Shown one piece after another: positions 1 to 12,247 of a stretch of DNA of 64,000 nucleotides (within the stretch, counting starts at the first letter, position 1; the number at the start of each line of letters is the position of its first letter). The translations under genes and the position numbers were made by a program. The stretch is taken from NCBI GenBank assembly GCA_964035575.1, contig OZ037913.1, positions 1,178,001 through 1,242,000 on the forward strand, given 5' to 3'. This stretch comes from Rhynchopus sp. YZ270_cl-10 (taxonomy: Eukaryota > Euglenozoa > Diplonemea > Diplonemida > Diplonemidae). Under the pieces are notes generated by a model. That model was not told the DNA's origin, did not search any database, and was given only the letters and a program-made list of their open reading frames with translations.

Positions 1-129
1 GATTCAAAAATAACAAAAGTTATTTTTTTGTTCTTGACTCTTCCCATACCACCCGCACATCTGTTTCTCCCCGTGTTTTTTTTTCAAGGTGAGTAACTAA
101 GATTGATGAATACCGTATTCATAAAAATG

Positions 130-205
130 ATCGACCGTACTAATGTTCGACCTTTTCAGAATTTTTTCTGGAAGTTCGACCTTTTTTTACGGTCGAGCAT
201 TTTTT
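130..205. repeat. Small foldback repeat, second copy at 36003-36068
   Basis: The segment starts with CGACCGTA and ends with TACGGTCG, so its ends are inverted copies of each other. The inner part (TGTTCGACCTTTTCAG and following) recurs with few changes near 36015-36065 on the same strand, between the small acidic-protein gene and the Ig-repeat gene. It looks like a short non-autonomous inverted-repeat element. No flanking duplication was identified. Confidence 0.6.
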
Positions 206-731
206 TACGAATATAGTATACGGTAACCAATGTTCAAAAACATTAGGTAATCTAATCAGACTAAGCATTGGAAGGCTTAGGAATATCTTCGAAAGCTTTT
301 TCGTTTTCTTATGTGATCACCTATTTTTTGTGGCATATTTCTTTATACATGACACGTGTATAGTTTTTAGTGTTTGAATTTGGTGTGTTTCGTCCATTTT
401 AAAAAACGGTGTTTTTTTTTTTTGTAGATTTAAACCTGTTTTTTGTTTTTTTTTTTGTCGGACACCCCACATTCACGAACTCATAAAATGGGAGTGACTT
501 AGTACGGACGAAGTCAGTCTTTTTTATTGGAAAGACTTTTTTTTTTGGATTTTTTTTTGGATGTTATTTCCCACAATAAAATAAGGGTTCCAACGCAAAA
601 AAAAAAAGCCTTCACACCCACCACACCTTTTTTTCTCTTAAATCATTATAACCACCCCTTCCTGCTTATAGTTTTCCTGTCAGCAACTCCTAATGTGCTA
701 TACCCTGGGGTTCGATAGCCTGCAGAGTGTC

Positions 732-770
732 GGTGCCTGCGTCCCAGAGGCGTCTTTGCACTATCAACTT
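732..770 (+). repeat. Recurrent intergenic motif, copy 1
   Basis: GGTGCCTGCGTCC followed by AGAGGCGT, TTGCAC and TCAACTT. Related copies lie at about 36361-36408, 40056-40090, 55850-55890, 55915-55950, 59044-59086 and 59164-59204, all between genes and all on the + strand. The function is unknown: it could be a promoter or processing element, or a tiny repeat. Confidence 0.55.
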
Positions 771-1297
771 CTCTTTTCTATACATCCTTCAACAACGCAA
801 CAATAGGCCAGTTGACGTCACGGTGTGGTAGGGTATTTGGGAGGGTATGGGAGAGTATGGGACACCATTTCCCAGAAGAAAAAAATAGACAAATTTCCCG
901 AACCCCTGACGTCAACTGAACTAAAAAAAAAACAGTAGAGATTTGCACAAACTGTGGCAACACTACCGAGGCAACTACACTACTCCAACAATTTAGCAAA
1001 ATAAAAAATGGAAAAAAAAAATGATTCTGACGCATGCAAAGCGTACTCCTGCCTTCTCTTTTAAGGCTCCTCTTAAAGAAACATCGTGGCTTCTAATGAT
1101 GGTATTCTTTCTACAAACTACAAAAATTCTTTACTCTCCCCAAGAGTTACTTCACCATCCCAGATGTGAAAATCCACTCAATTTCACCTACACTGCGACA
1201 CTCTGTTCATCCTATCAAAAATCTGCCCCTTACAGAAGCGACACCCCCCTTCCCCTCCCCCCCTCCACCCCTTTTGTGGGGTGAGGCACACAGCACA

Positions 1298-4200
1298 ATG
1301 GATAATCTTGAGTCCTCTACTAGCCCTTCTGCTTCGGCTTCCTCCACTTCCCCTTCTGCTGAGGCTGTGCCTGCTGCAGCACCGAGCAGTGTGGTGCGGT
1401 GCACCAGAGAGGAGGTCCTGGGCTGTGCTGCTGAGGAAGGGATAGAAGCGTTTATCGCAGATGTCGCACGGCATCCAGAGAAGATGAGTGCTACAGCAGT
1501 TGCGTCGCATATATTATTGAACGGAGGTGCAACCATCCCCGAAGGGCTGCAGGTCCGTACCGGAGCCTGCGGGAAGCTGTGGGGTGCAAACGACATCATT
1601 GTCAAGTGTGTGACCTGTCAAGGAGACCGTACCTGTGGGATATGTGTAGAGTGTTTTGACGAAGAGCTGCATAAGGGGCATGATTGGCGGTTTTTGACCA
1701 GCCATGGGGGGATGTGCGACTGTGGGGATGAGTCTGCATGGGCTAGGTCGGGGACGTGTGAGAAGCATCGTGGGGCAGGGGAGGACCACGACCCGCTGAC
1801 AGACGCGCCTGCGGATTTGGTTGCGCGGTGCCAGGCCTGTGTGCGGCCGATTGTCGCAATGCTGAAGGCAGACTGCGGGCGGCTTGCATCGCGCGAGCTG
1901 GAGCAGGCTGTGACGAAGTACTTCCGCTTCTTCTCTGCCGTCGCAGACGCAGGCAGCTGCACAACACGCATCGTCGCTGAGGCGCTGTGCGAAGGTGCGA
2001 TGACTGCCGACTGGCGCACCTCGCCCCTCCACGTGCTCGTCTCCTCCGCCACGCAGGCAGACCTCGTCTCCCGCATCCATGAGTTCCTCTCCACCATTGT
2101 CGCAGACAACCACATGAAGCGCATGTGTGCTCTTGAGTTCGTGCGCACCGTGGGGGAAGTGCCTGCCCTCTCAGACACATGGGCGACACACCTCTCAGTG
2201 CAGTTCCTGACTGTGTCCTCAGTAGTGAACTGGCTGCAAACGCCGCGTGAGGAGATTGAGCAGCCGGGCATCTTCCAGGCGCTTGCGACGGGGCTGCTCA
2301 ACTGCACCGGGCTCTCGGAGTCAGTGTACACGACAGGCACACGGCATGAGGAGTTCGGCATCCTGACGACACGCAAGGCAACGACACGGCGTGCAGAGTA
2401 CCAGATGCATCTGCTGTACGAGATCTCCTACTGCGTCTCGAGTCCGGAGTACGCGAAGTACTGCATGGTGCACGCAGACGTGCTGCGGCGCATCCTGATG
2501 GTGATGCTGCTTCTGCAGCAGGCGCACTGTGTCTTCCGTGTTGACTCAGACGAGGACTCTATGGTATGCTTCACACCTTTCCTTCACTACCAAACTTCTT
2601 TTCCTCACCCTCACAGGAAAACACAAACTTCGAGTACAACCTTTTCAACGTGATCCCACGTCTGTGCGAGGCACCCAACTCAGACATGACCCTTGAGGAG
2701 CACAAGCAGACCCTCGACACCATGGCTGAGTTCATGGAGATCTTCGCGTCGCATGTTCTGCTGCACAGAGACATCGACCCGCAGATGCCGTGGATCAACC
2801 TGAACCAGCCGTACAAGGACAGCACCCATGGTGTGTTCTTCCAGCTCCCGTTGCACCGTCTGTTTGCGGCGTACTGCTCGAGTCTTCTGCACAGCAGTGC
2901 AGACCTGGCGCTGCGAACACTCATGCCGGACCGCATGCGCAAGACGATACACACCTACGCGGAGTCTGTGCTCTCAATCCTCGTAACACGCTCGCAGGTG
3001 AACGCAGGCATGTGGCGCCGCGACCACATGGGCGTGGAGCGCATTATCTTCCAGTACTCGCACCCCTTCCTCATGGGCTACTTCTGCCACGACGTCTTCT
3101 TCATGCAGATGTACGCAGTCATGTGCCCCACGAGCTGTGTCGCGCACATTGCGCACAGACACGGTTCGCACCAGCCTTTGGTATGGACCTGTCTTCAAAT
3201 TTTCCTAGAGGGAGTGCCCAATTGCAGTCACGCATTTGATCACACAATTTTTAACACACCACACAACAAACAGGTCCCAACGAAGGAGGACGAAGAGAAG
3301 TCACGTGAACACAACATCCTTGATTCACTCCTACGCATCATTCTCCAGATCGCAACCGACCGCACCAAGATCGGCGAACCTGTGGTATGACACCTAACCA
3401 CAACCACACCACCGTTGGGACATATTCCACTTCGGAACCCAAGAGTTGCTTGTAAACACCTACTGCTGCTGCTCACATTCACTACATCACACACCACACA
3501 CCACAGGAAATCCTCCGCCAACGCGTCATCCACGCCCTCGCCATCCGCCCCATGAAGAACTCTGAGCTGCAGAAGCTCTACACACGCGACACAGAAGAGG
3601 ACGACTCAGACGACCCCTCGCTGCAGGTCATCATCAACGAGTGTGCTGAGAAGGGTGCTGGGGGCGGGGTCACGGAGTTTGCTTTGAAGCCACACCTGTG
3701 GACACAGGTGAACCCTTACTTCATTGAGTGGGTGCGGCCGAAGGCAGAGGCAGACGCGGGGTACGTCAAGGTGCACCCGAAGTCGGATGTGAAGCTGATT
3801 CCTTGCACAGCACCGAACACTGTGCACAGCGCGTTCCGCCCGCTGTGGGGTGTGCTGAACAACGAAGTATCCGTCTCGCTTGCGGTGGCGACTGTGAAGG
3901 GCGCGGGCAACAAGCTCATTGCGGAGGACACTTTGCGTGCGGCTTTGGACATCCTCACGATGGCCGTCTCGCAGCACGATGCCTACGCAGAGGGCTGGGC
4001 CGCCGTCTTCTCCGAAGAAGATAAATTCTACGCCGGACGCCGTCCCATGGAAGGCGTCGCTAACATCGTCGGCTCCGTTGTCACATGGCCGGAACCCTCT
4101 TCCGACGGCCCTACACGTGTCGCTGATGTGCTGTCCCTGCCAGACCCAGCAGGCGGTCCAGCACCCATCTCCTACGTGGCAGCATTAGCGAAGAACCCTT

Positions 4201-6878
4201 TGCTGAAGGATCTGCACCACAGTGCAGGTGTCCTGATGAGCTTGGTGGCTGCGTCTGGTGAAGTGGGTGCTGCGTGTGTAGAGGCGTTGACTGCTTCGTC
4301 TGGGGACGGTGGTGCGAAGGATAAGGACAAAGGAGGGCAGAGAAAGGCGAAAGGGAAGGCGAGACAGAAGGCAGCTATGAGCAAGATGCAGAGCCAGCGG
4401 AAGGCGCTGGAGTTTGACATGCCGAGCAGTGATGAGGAGGATGCGCAGCAAGGGGGTGGTGACGGCGGGGTTGTGCAACGGAGCGCACACCACGCGCTAG
4501 ACAGCAAATGGCTTGAGGGCGAGAACTGCTCTCTCTGCAACATGGCAGCGTCGCCCAACGGTGCGCTCGACATCGGCATGATCTGCCTTGCAACAAAGAC
4601 ACGCGGTATGGAAAAATGCTTCCGCAAAGACCAGGAAGACGACGTGCAAGAACTCCCCAAGAAAAAGGGAAAATTTGTCGACAGTGCGTCCAGCAGTGAG
4701 TTCCCCGATGCTGTGCAGCATTCGCAAGACATGGTTGCGATACACAGTTGTGGCCACTTCGTGCATTTAGACTGCCTGGAAAGCAACCTGAAGGAGATGA
4801 AGACGGTCTTTAACTTCTACCGTGCGCAGATGATCCACAGCGCCATCAACGGGGACGACATCAGGCGTGGCTTCCGCTACCTCAACATCGCGAAGAATGA
4901 GTACCTCTGCCCCCTCTGCGGGCGGATAGCGAACTTCACCCTTCCGGTATGCACATCATGCACAATGCACACACGCACACACACACCTTTCCTCCAGATC
5001 ATCTCCCCCAAGAGCGACGATAAGACACGTGGCAGGCAGATTGCGCTCTCATCTGTCATGACAGAGGTGCCTTCTGCAGAGGTATGTGCCCCATCTCTTT
5101 TCTCCCTTTCGATCACCGTTAACTGCGTTCTCAGTGTCAAAACGTCTGTACATTTGTGGAGGTGACTAAGCAAGTTTAGGGTTAGTAGTAAGCAGTAAGC
5201 ATTTCTTTGTTTTTGCTTTTTTGTGTGTTTTTGTGTATTGTATTTACCAACCAGGATATGGAGCTCTCGGAAGAGGATATTATGGAAAGTCTCGAAACTG
5301 TGATTGAGAATGAGGACGAGGCGTTGGAGCCGGTGCTAGACGTCGAGGAGGTGTCGTTCAACAGCTTCCTCAGCAAGTTCTCGGAGGGTGTGTCTGAAGT
5401 GCTGTATGGTGCAGCGACGCAGGCAGGTTCTGCGTTGGTGGTCTTTGCACAGCAGGCAGCGTTTGCTGAGATTGCGACACGTATGAGCGATTCAGCGCAG
5501 AAGACGATTCCACTTAAGTATGCCACTCATTGTCTTGTTTGTTATTTCTTATTCGCGAGGACGTGAGAGACGTATCATCCACGTTTGTCGTGTGCACTAA
5601 AAATAAATGTTTCAAACCCACAGAAAGCTGATCTCGCTCCGTACGCAGCTTAAAGCCATTGTCGCAGAACGCAAATACGTCGACTCCAACGCAAACGCAC
5701 TCCGCCTCCTGCTTGGGAAGCCACCAGCGAGCGACTTTGATTCTGACTCAGGGGACATGCACCCTTCGCTTCTGGTATGGCACAACCACCCCTTCCCCTC
5801 TCCTTGCAAACGTTCCCCAAGCTAGCATTACTAGAATGGTGACTGAACGTCATTTCCCTACCTCTCTATCTCACAGACAAGCGACGTGTTCAGCATCTGG
5901 GTGCATGTCGTGCTGGGCATCATCCTCCGTGTAGACTCCTTCGGCCACGCTGCGTACCGCTTTGTGACGAAGCTCACCGTGGAGGCGCTTCTCGTGAAGC
6001 TTGTCCTGGAGCTGCAGACGGCGTCGTACGAGGTGGGGGTGGATGGCTTGGAAGACCTGGAGGAGGTTGTGGGGACGTACATGCCGCGGCATGCACGCGC
6101 CACACGCACACCTGCATTTGACGTGGAGGAGTATTTGGCACGCGAGATGGCGATCACGATGACGTGGATGGGAGTCGCGCACAGCGTCATCACAGCGCCT
6201 CTGGACGTTGCCGAGGAGATGCGTCTCCCTAGCCTGGACGACCCTGCCGCAGCACTGTCGCAGATGGCACAACGCCTTGGCTTGGACGAAGCGTACACCA
6301 CACTCGCAGGCATTGCCTCCTCAACCATGGAGCGCGACACTGTCGACGCAGAGACCTGGCTCGAGGCAGCACGCCGCGCACCTGTCAAACCGGTTCTACA
6401 CAGCAACGGGGTGCCCTCGCTGATCCAGCTCCCGGAGGACTACGTTACGTTGATGAACCGGTATTTGCGGGAGCCCGGGAAGTGTGGGAATGTGCCTACC
6501 GACCCTGCGTTGTGTTTGAAATGCGCAGAGGTCGTTTGCTGCAGATGTGAGAAGTGCACAGTGACGAAGGACCGTGTACGTATAGGGCCGTGTCAGCAGC
6601 ACGCAATCCGCTGTGGTGGCGGGCAGAGTGTGTTCCTGCGCATCAAGAGCACAATGCTGCTTGTCCTCGACGGCGTGCGCTTCTGCGACAAAGTCCCCTC
6701 ACCCTACGTCGACTCCTTCGGTGAAGACGACCCCGACCTAGGCCGTGGCCGCCCCCTCACCTTCAACGCAGAGCGATACAACCATGCGCAATACCTCGCC
6801 GCCTTTGGGCTGTACGGGTTCGACTCTGCTATGGTAAAAGACAGCTCCATGCTTGCCAGAGAAAACGACAGTTTATAA
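1298..6878 (+). CDS. UBR-box E3 ubiquitin ligase (N-recognin, UBR1/2/3-like), 8 exons
   Basis: Likely an N-degron pathway E3 ligase that binds destabilising N-terminal residues and passes ubiquitin from an E2. Exons: 1298-2563, 2617-3180, 3274-3384, 3507-4946, 4998-5081, 5255-5517, 5624-5774, 5877-6878. All seven introns start GTATG and end CAG, and joining them gives about 1626 aa, close to animal and yeast UBR1. Residues ~90-160 form a UBR zinc finger (CVTC, CGICVEC, HKGHDW, CDCGD, then a Cys/His pair). A RING-H2-like domain lies at ~988-1122 (CSLC, CGHFVHLDC, CPLC). The C-terminal Cys-rich domain (CLKC, CCRCEKC) and the SPYVDSFGE/D segment match the UBR1 C-terminus. ATG 1298 is chosen because the frame upstream is low-complexity; an in-frame ATG at 1166 is possible. 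The linker before the RING is Lys/Asp-rich. I see no frame break. Confidence 0.93.
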
Positions 6879-8124
6879 GATTTTTTTTGACCCAATTTGA
6901 AAACATTGAATTTTGAGTAATTCTGAAAAGGGTAAATGGGATTTTCTGGGTTTTTATATAATGTGAGAGGGGGAAGGGTGAGGTTGGGAAGCTTTTCAGT
7001 GTTGTGTTCTCTTAGGTCATTATTGGTATTTTGTGATATTATCTTTTTTTGAGTTTTTATTCGAAAATTGAAAAAAGAAAATAATAGTGGAGTTCATCTT
7101 CGGGTGTCTACACTAATACAACCAAGTTTTCAAAATAATAAGGTGCCGTTGTTAAAGGTGGCGATTCTAGGTAGCGGTAACGAAGCAAAAAAGTGTGCCC
7201 TTTTTTTTGTGTGCAAATATGCTTTTATTTGACAGTTTTTCTCTTCTTCGTGTGTGTTATCGCAGTTCGACAGAAAAAAATGAATTTAAAATAAAAGCGT
7301 CACTTTCCCCCCACCTGCGCGTATGTCATACAGTACGTGTGGCGAACCACCTTGCCTACTTCGAACTTCTACCCTCGTCTGTCGTTCAGAAGTGTTCAGG
7401 AAGAGCTAACTTTGGACAGTTGCCATTGCTGATCGTTTCTTGAATATTTTTTTTTGAGTTTCTAGCACCCTTCCCCCCAGATTGTGTTATTTTTTCTCCA
7501 GCGACATCGCGAAATATTTGACAAAAAAATGAACAACAAAAAAAAAACAGAAACAAAGAAAGCATACAAAAAGCAACAGCAATTCACAAAGCGTTCAATA
7601 CTATGATTAGCATTGAAAAGCTGTTAATAAAGACATCCAGCAGCGGCACGTTTGTTTGTTATGCATCTTTTATCGTTCCTAGCCTTCTCACAATCGATGT
7701 TCTTTTTTTGTCATGTTTCTGTTCTGTCTCTCAGCGCAAATCAGCTATGCGTTGGAACAATATGCTTGTTGAGCGGGTGCAAAACGATCGTGATATGGAG
7801 GAAAAAAGGAAACACAAAAACAAAAATAAAACAAAATAAAAACGAGCCCCAGCAGCAAAACCAGCACGTGAAAAGACCACTCGTCCCACCTTCTTCTTTG
7901 CACACCACACCCATCCACACTCCTGTGACCCGAACCTTCCGTTCTGGATCATTCATCAGTCCCTCTCTCGTTCCCCTTGTTTGTGAACACTTTACGGGTT
8001 TGCGGGTTTGTGGACACAACGCAAACCCTTCGCCACCCGGTACGACCAGGGTGCCACATGCCTCATGCTTTTTCAAAGCCTACTTTTGCATCACTTCAAT
8101 ACCAACAGTCCCCTACCTATTGTG
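6879..8124. other. Intergenic region between the ligase and the ankyrin gene
   Basis: AT-rich DNA with no credible gene. About 7075-7135 carries a segment (GTGGAG, then CTACACTAATACAACCAAG) that recurs at about 27818-27868 inside the repeat island. From 7871 onward lies the upstream segment shared with the gene at 34917. From 8018 onward lies sequence duplicated downstream of the ankyrin gene at 10528-10636. Confidence 0.6.
7871..7992 (+). promoter_or_regulatory. Upstream segment shared with the gene at 34917
   Basis: About 120 bp, from AAAAGACCACTCGTCCCACC to TTTGTGAACACTT, recur almost unchanged at 34769-34890. Both copies are upstream of a + strand accessory gene: 178 bp before the ankyrin start here and 26 bp before the acidic-protein start there. 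The conservation in otherwise drifting intergenic DNA suggests a promoter or leader carried with a duplication. Regulatory function is inferred from position only. Confidence 0.5.
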
Positions 8125-8625
8125 ATGTCGGGTTGTTCCCCCCATTCAAAGACAAATGAAAGTGATACGATGGAGCTGACTGTTCCGAGCAACATCAGAT
8201 ATGTAGTAATAAACGGAAAGAAGTTCGATTTGAAGGACGACGACAACAACAAGAAGTCTGCACCACGCCAGGATGACATGAGCAATCCTGAGCATGCACA
8301 CCACTTCCTCTGGGCAAACAAGGACAACCAGCAGATACTGGAAAATGCTCTGTTCAGTTCCGATGTTGGCAGCGTGGAAGCAGCTCTGAAGCTTGGTGTC
8401 AAAGTAAATACGAAGAAGAACAACGATACAGCTCTGATCTATTATACGAAACAAGGGTTGATCGATTGCGTGGCACTGTGCATCAAATACGGTGTGAATG
8501 TTGAATGGCATGACAGCAACAAAGCCACACCACTTCATCATGCTTGCGACCGTGGACACTCAGGCATATGCAAACTATTGCTCGAGAATCATGCAGACAT
8601 TGAAGCGACAGACAGCGACAAATAC

Positions 8626-9040
8626 ACGCCACTTCATTTTGCTTGCGAACTTGGACACTTAAAGATATGCGAACTATTGCTCGAGAACGATGCAAACATT
8701 GAAGTGAGAAACAGCAACGAAAGCACGCCACTTAATCGTGCTTGCGACCGTGGACACTCAGACATATGCAAACTATTGCTCGAGAAGAAAGCAAACAAAG
8801 AAGCGACAGACAGCACTGAAGCCACGCCACTTCATCATGCTTGCTACAATGGACATTTCGACATATGCAAACTATTGCTCGAGAATAATGCAGACAAAGA
8901 AGCGACAAACTGCAAAAAAGCCACGCCACTTCATTTTGCTTGCGAACTTGGACACTTAAAGATATGCGAACTATTGCTCAAGAACGATGCAAATGTTGAA
9001 GCGACTGACATCATCAATTGCACGCCACTTCATCGTGCTT
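8626..9040 (+). repeat. Ankyrin block, copy A of an internal six-repeat duplication
   Basis: This stretch, with the order EVRNSNESTPLNRAC, DSTEATPLHHAC, NCKKATPLHFAC and DIINCTPLH, recurs nearly base for base at 9219-9633. The offset is 593 bp, i.e. six 99-bp repeats minus the one missing base near 9060. This indicates a recent unequal exchange within the gene. Confidence 0.9.
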
Positions 9041-9218
9041 GTATCAAGGGATACTTGGACATTGCAAACTATTGGTCGAGAACGATGCAAAGAAAGAAGC
9101 GACAGACAGCACCGAAGCCACGCCACTTCATCATGCTTGCCAACTTGGACACTTAGGCATATGCAAACTATTGCTCGCGAACGATGCAGACATTGAAGCG
9201 ACAGACTGCAGCAAATCC

Positions 9219-9633
9219 ACGCCACTTCATTTTGCTTGCGAACTTGGACACTTAGACATATGCAAACTATTGCTCAAGAACGATGCAAACATTGAAGTGA
9301 GAAACAGCAACGAAAGCACGCCACTTAATCGTGCTTGCGACCGTGGACACTCAGACATATGCAAACTATTGCTCGATAAGAAAGCAAAAAAAGAAGCGAC
9401 AGACAGCACTGAAGCCACGCCACTTCATCATGCTTGCTACAATGGACATTTCGACATATGCAAACTATTGCTCGAGAATAATGCAGACAAAGAAGCGACA
9501 AACTGCAAAAAAGCCACGCCACTTCATTTTGCTTGCGAACTTGGACACTTAAAGATATGCGAACTATTGCTCAAGAACGATGCAAATGTTGAAGCGACTG
9601 ACATCATCAATTGCACGCCACTTCATCATGCTT
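9219..9633 (+). repeat. Ankyrin block, copy B of the internal duplication
   Basis: Second copy of the block at 8626-9040, differing by only a few bases (for example GATAAGAAAGCAAAA here against GAGAAGAAAGCAAAC in copy A). It lies downstream of the frameshift. Confidence 0.9.
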
Positions 9634-10527
9634 GCGACGAGGGACACTTAGACATATGCAAATTATTGCTCGAGAAAAATGCAAACAAAGAAGCGACAGG
9701 CAGCAACAAATTTACGCCACTTCATCTTGCTTGCAGCAAGGGACACTCAGAGATATGCAAACTATTGCTCAAGAATAATGCAGACAAAGAAGCGACAACC
9801 TGCAAAAATGCCACGCCACTTCATCGTGCTTGTGAAAAGCGACACTTAGACATATGCAAACTATTGCTCGATAACGATGTAAACATTGAAGCGAGAAACA
9901 GCAAGGAAAACACGCCACTTCATCGTGCTTGCGACTGTGGAGACTTAAAAATATGTAAACTATTGCTCGAGAGAGGTGCAACCATTGAAGCTACTGACAT
10001 CATGAATGGCACGCCACTTCATCATGCTTGCTCCAAGGGACGCTTAGACATATGCAAACTATTGCTCGAGAACGATGCAATCATTGAAGCGACAAGCGGC
10101 GACAAATCCACGCCACTTCATATTGCTTGCAGCAAGGGACACTTAGACATATGCAAACTATTGATCGATAAGAATGCAAACATTGAAGCGACAGACTGCG
10201 GCAAATCCTCGCCGCTTCATCGTGCTTGCGAGCTTGGACACTTAGGCATATGCAAACTATTGGTCGAGAAGAATGCAAACAAAGAAGCTACAGACAGGAG
10301 TGGGCGAACTCCGATTTGCGTTGCAGCTGAGCAACGCCATCCTGATATAGCTCAATATCTAGCAGGTGCTGGTGCTCGTGTTTTTATTCCTCCGAAGCTT
10401 GCTTCAAAGGAGAAATAGGATTGCCGGTATGGTCGCCAATCATCCCTCAAACAGGAGGATTGTGCAAACAACGATACAACTTTACTTTCCTTCCGATCCT
10501 ATTGTTTTGAATACAAACGTAGTAACT

Positions 10528-10690
10528 ACGACGCAAGCCCTTCGCCACCCGGATTCGACCAGGGTGCCGCATGCCTCCTCATGCTTTTTCAAAGCCTGCT
10601 TTTGCATCACTTCAATACCAACAGTCCCCTGCCTATAGGAGGAGAACAACGATACAGCTCTGATCTATTATGCAAAACAAGGGTTGATCA
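10528..10690 (+). pseudogene. Deleted duplicate of the ankyrin gene's 5' end
   Basis: 10528-10636 matches 8018-8124 (the immediate upstream region) with a few substitutions. It then jumps directly to sequence matching about 8415-8465 in the coding region (AACAACGATACAGCTCTGAT, then GGGTTGATC). About 290 bp, including the start codon, are missing between the two parts. It cannot encode the protein and is best read as a remnant of a tandem duplication of the gene. Confidence 0.8.
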
Positions 10691-10996
10691 CTCTTGAGAC
10701 CCTTCTTCACAGCTGTCTGTGCTGCTGGTGGTGCATCACCACACAACCTCTGTTGCTGGGAGAGGCATCACTTGCTCAAGTTTCTTTGTCCACAACAAAT
10801 CACACCACACAGGTCTCTTCCTCATCTCCCTTCCCCTCCTTCCGCAAAAGGGGGTACTTTTCTACCGCCGGTCACAAAAAAAGTCACTATTATTTCCATA
10901 TAGTCTAGTGCACAACCACCTTTGGATCTAAGGGACTGACAAAAATTTGAAAAAATGGTGTGGCTAACTCCAAAAATAAAGTGTAATTTTTGTAAA
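10691..10996. other. Left border of the repeat island
   Basis: Non-coding transition sequence with no match I can see elsewhere in the window. It ends at a 22-base C run (10997-11018), where the first large palindrome begins. Confidence 0.5.
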
Positions 10997-11026
10997 CCCC
11001 CCCCCCCCCCCCCCCCCCTTAGGGGA

Positions 11027-12204
11027 TACGACTCCAGCCATTTTGGCTGGGACCAAACGCACGGAAAATTCATTTGGCATTATCTGGCCATCTCCAAGGC
11101 AACTGCGGGTGAAAAACACCCTCAGAGTGGGTCACAGGGGGCCTGTGGGTCGAAAAACGACCCAGAAGCCACCCCAGAATACAAAAAAATGGAAAAAAAT
11201 AGTGAAAAAACGGCTTTTTTCACGTTTTGGCCACTTTGGGCAAAATAGCGATTTTTCGAGAAAAAAATCAAAAACCGGGATATTTTTTGACATCACAAAG
11301 CCTCCTTTGGCACAAATATACCCCAAAAGTGGCCTGTGAGTCCATTCCAACCTGTTTTGGACATATTTGACACTTTTGGAAGTGTTTTTTTGGTGTTTTT
11401 AGGTCAAAAAAATGCCCAAGACGTCCCCAAGACATCCCCAAGACACTTTGCACACCCCCTGTTACGGTCATATTTTTTTCGTTTTTTTGCCTGAAACCCC
11501 CAAAATACCCCTCCCGGACCCCACATAGTCCCGAATATCCATCACACACCCACTCAGAGTGAGTAGAAGCACCCCAAAAAAAATATTTTTTAAAGCCCTT
11601 CAACTTCAACATGGATGCTGCCGAAACTGAAGCACAATTTTAGGGCTTTAAAAAATATTTTTTTTGGGGTGCTTCTACTCACTCTGAGTGGGTGTGTGAT
11701 GGATATTCGGGACTATGTGGGGTCCGGGAGGGGTATTTTGGGGGTTTCAGGCAAAAAAACGAAAAAAATATGACCGTAACAGGGGGTGTGCAAAGTGTCT
11801 TGGGGATGTCTTGGGGACGTCTTGGGCATTTTTTTGACCTAAAAACACCAAAAAAACACTTCCAAAAGTGTCAAATATGTCCAAAACAGGTTGGAATGGA
11901 CTCACAGGCCACTTTTGGGGTATATTTGTGCCAAAGGAGGCTTTGTGATGTCAAAAAATATCCCGGTTTTTGATTTTTTTCTCGAAAAATCGCTATTTTG
12001 CCCAAAGTGGCCAAAACGTGAAAAAAGCCGTTTTTTCACTATTTTTTTCCATTTTTTTGTATTCTGGGGTGGCTTCTGGGTCGTTTTTCGACCCACAGGC
12101 CCCCTGTGACCCACTCTGAGGGTGTTTTTCACCCGCAGTTGCCTTGGAGATGACCAGATAATGCCAAATGAATTTTCCGTGCGCAAAAAATGGCTGGAGT
12201 CGTA
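11027..12204. mobile_element. Large palindromic (foldback) element D
   Basis: Left arm 11027-11598 and right arm 11643-12204 are near-perfect inverted copies (about 565 bp each) around a 44-nt centre (11599-11642). The outer ends read TACGACTCCAGCC and its complement. Both sides abut long C runs (22 C at 10997-11018, 31 C at 12212-12242) with CCCTTAGGGG beside them. Reading frames in the arms are mirror images and not protein-like. A foldback DNA element or a strand-switch duplication would both explain it. Confidence 0.93.
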
Positions 12205-12210
12205 CCCCCT

Positions 12211-12242
<32 letters not shown>

Positions 12243-12247
12243 TTAGG
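12205..12247. repeat. Poly-C tract shared by two palindromes
   Basis: A run of 31 C, flanked by CCCCCTA on the left and TTAGGGGG on the right, forms the boundary between palindromes D and E. A similar C run sits at D's left end (10997-11018) and another at E's right end (about 14190-14199). Confidence 0.85.

Larger units (their letters stand above)
1..1297. other. Intergenic region upstream of the UBR-type ligase gene
   Basis: AT-rich DNA with many T and A runs and no convincing reading frame. It holds a small foldback repeat (about 130-205) and one copy of the recurrent intergenic motif (732-770). The last 130 bases before the start codon become C-rich, as in the leaders of other genes in this window. 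No clear core promoter element was seen. Confidence 0.6.
8170..10418 (+). pseudogene. Ankyrin-repeat protein gene with one frameshift
   Basis: The product is an N-terminal region of about 110 aa (YVVINGKKFDL, then a charged stretch) followed by about 19 ankyrin repeats of 33 aa (TPLHHAC..GHLDICKLLLEN.A). Each repeat is 99 nt and similar even at DNA level, so the array is young. The frame from 8170 (in-frame alternative ATG 8125) runs to about 9060. There the repeat has GACATTGCAAA where its sisters have GACATATGCAAA, one base fewer. The downstream frame then stays open through more repeats to TAG/TGA-free end at 10418, finishing with a basic tail. It could be a genuine pseudogene, an allele or a sequencing error; without that base it encodes about 750 aa. 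Ankyrin arrays mediate protein binding; the partner is unknown. Upstream DNA is shared with the gene at 34917. Confidence 0.8.
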
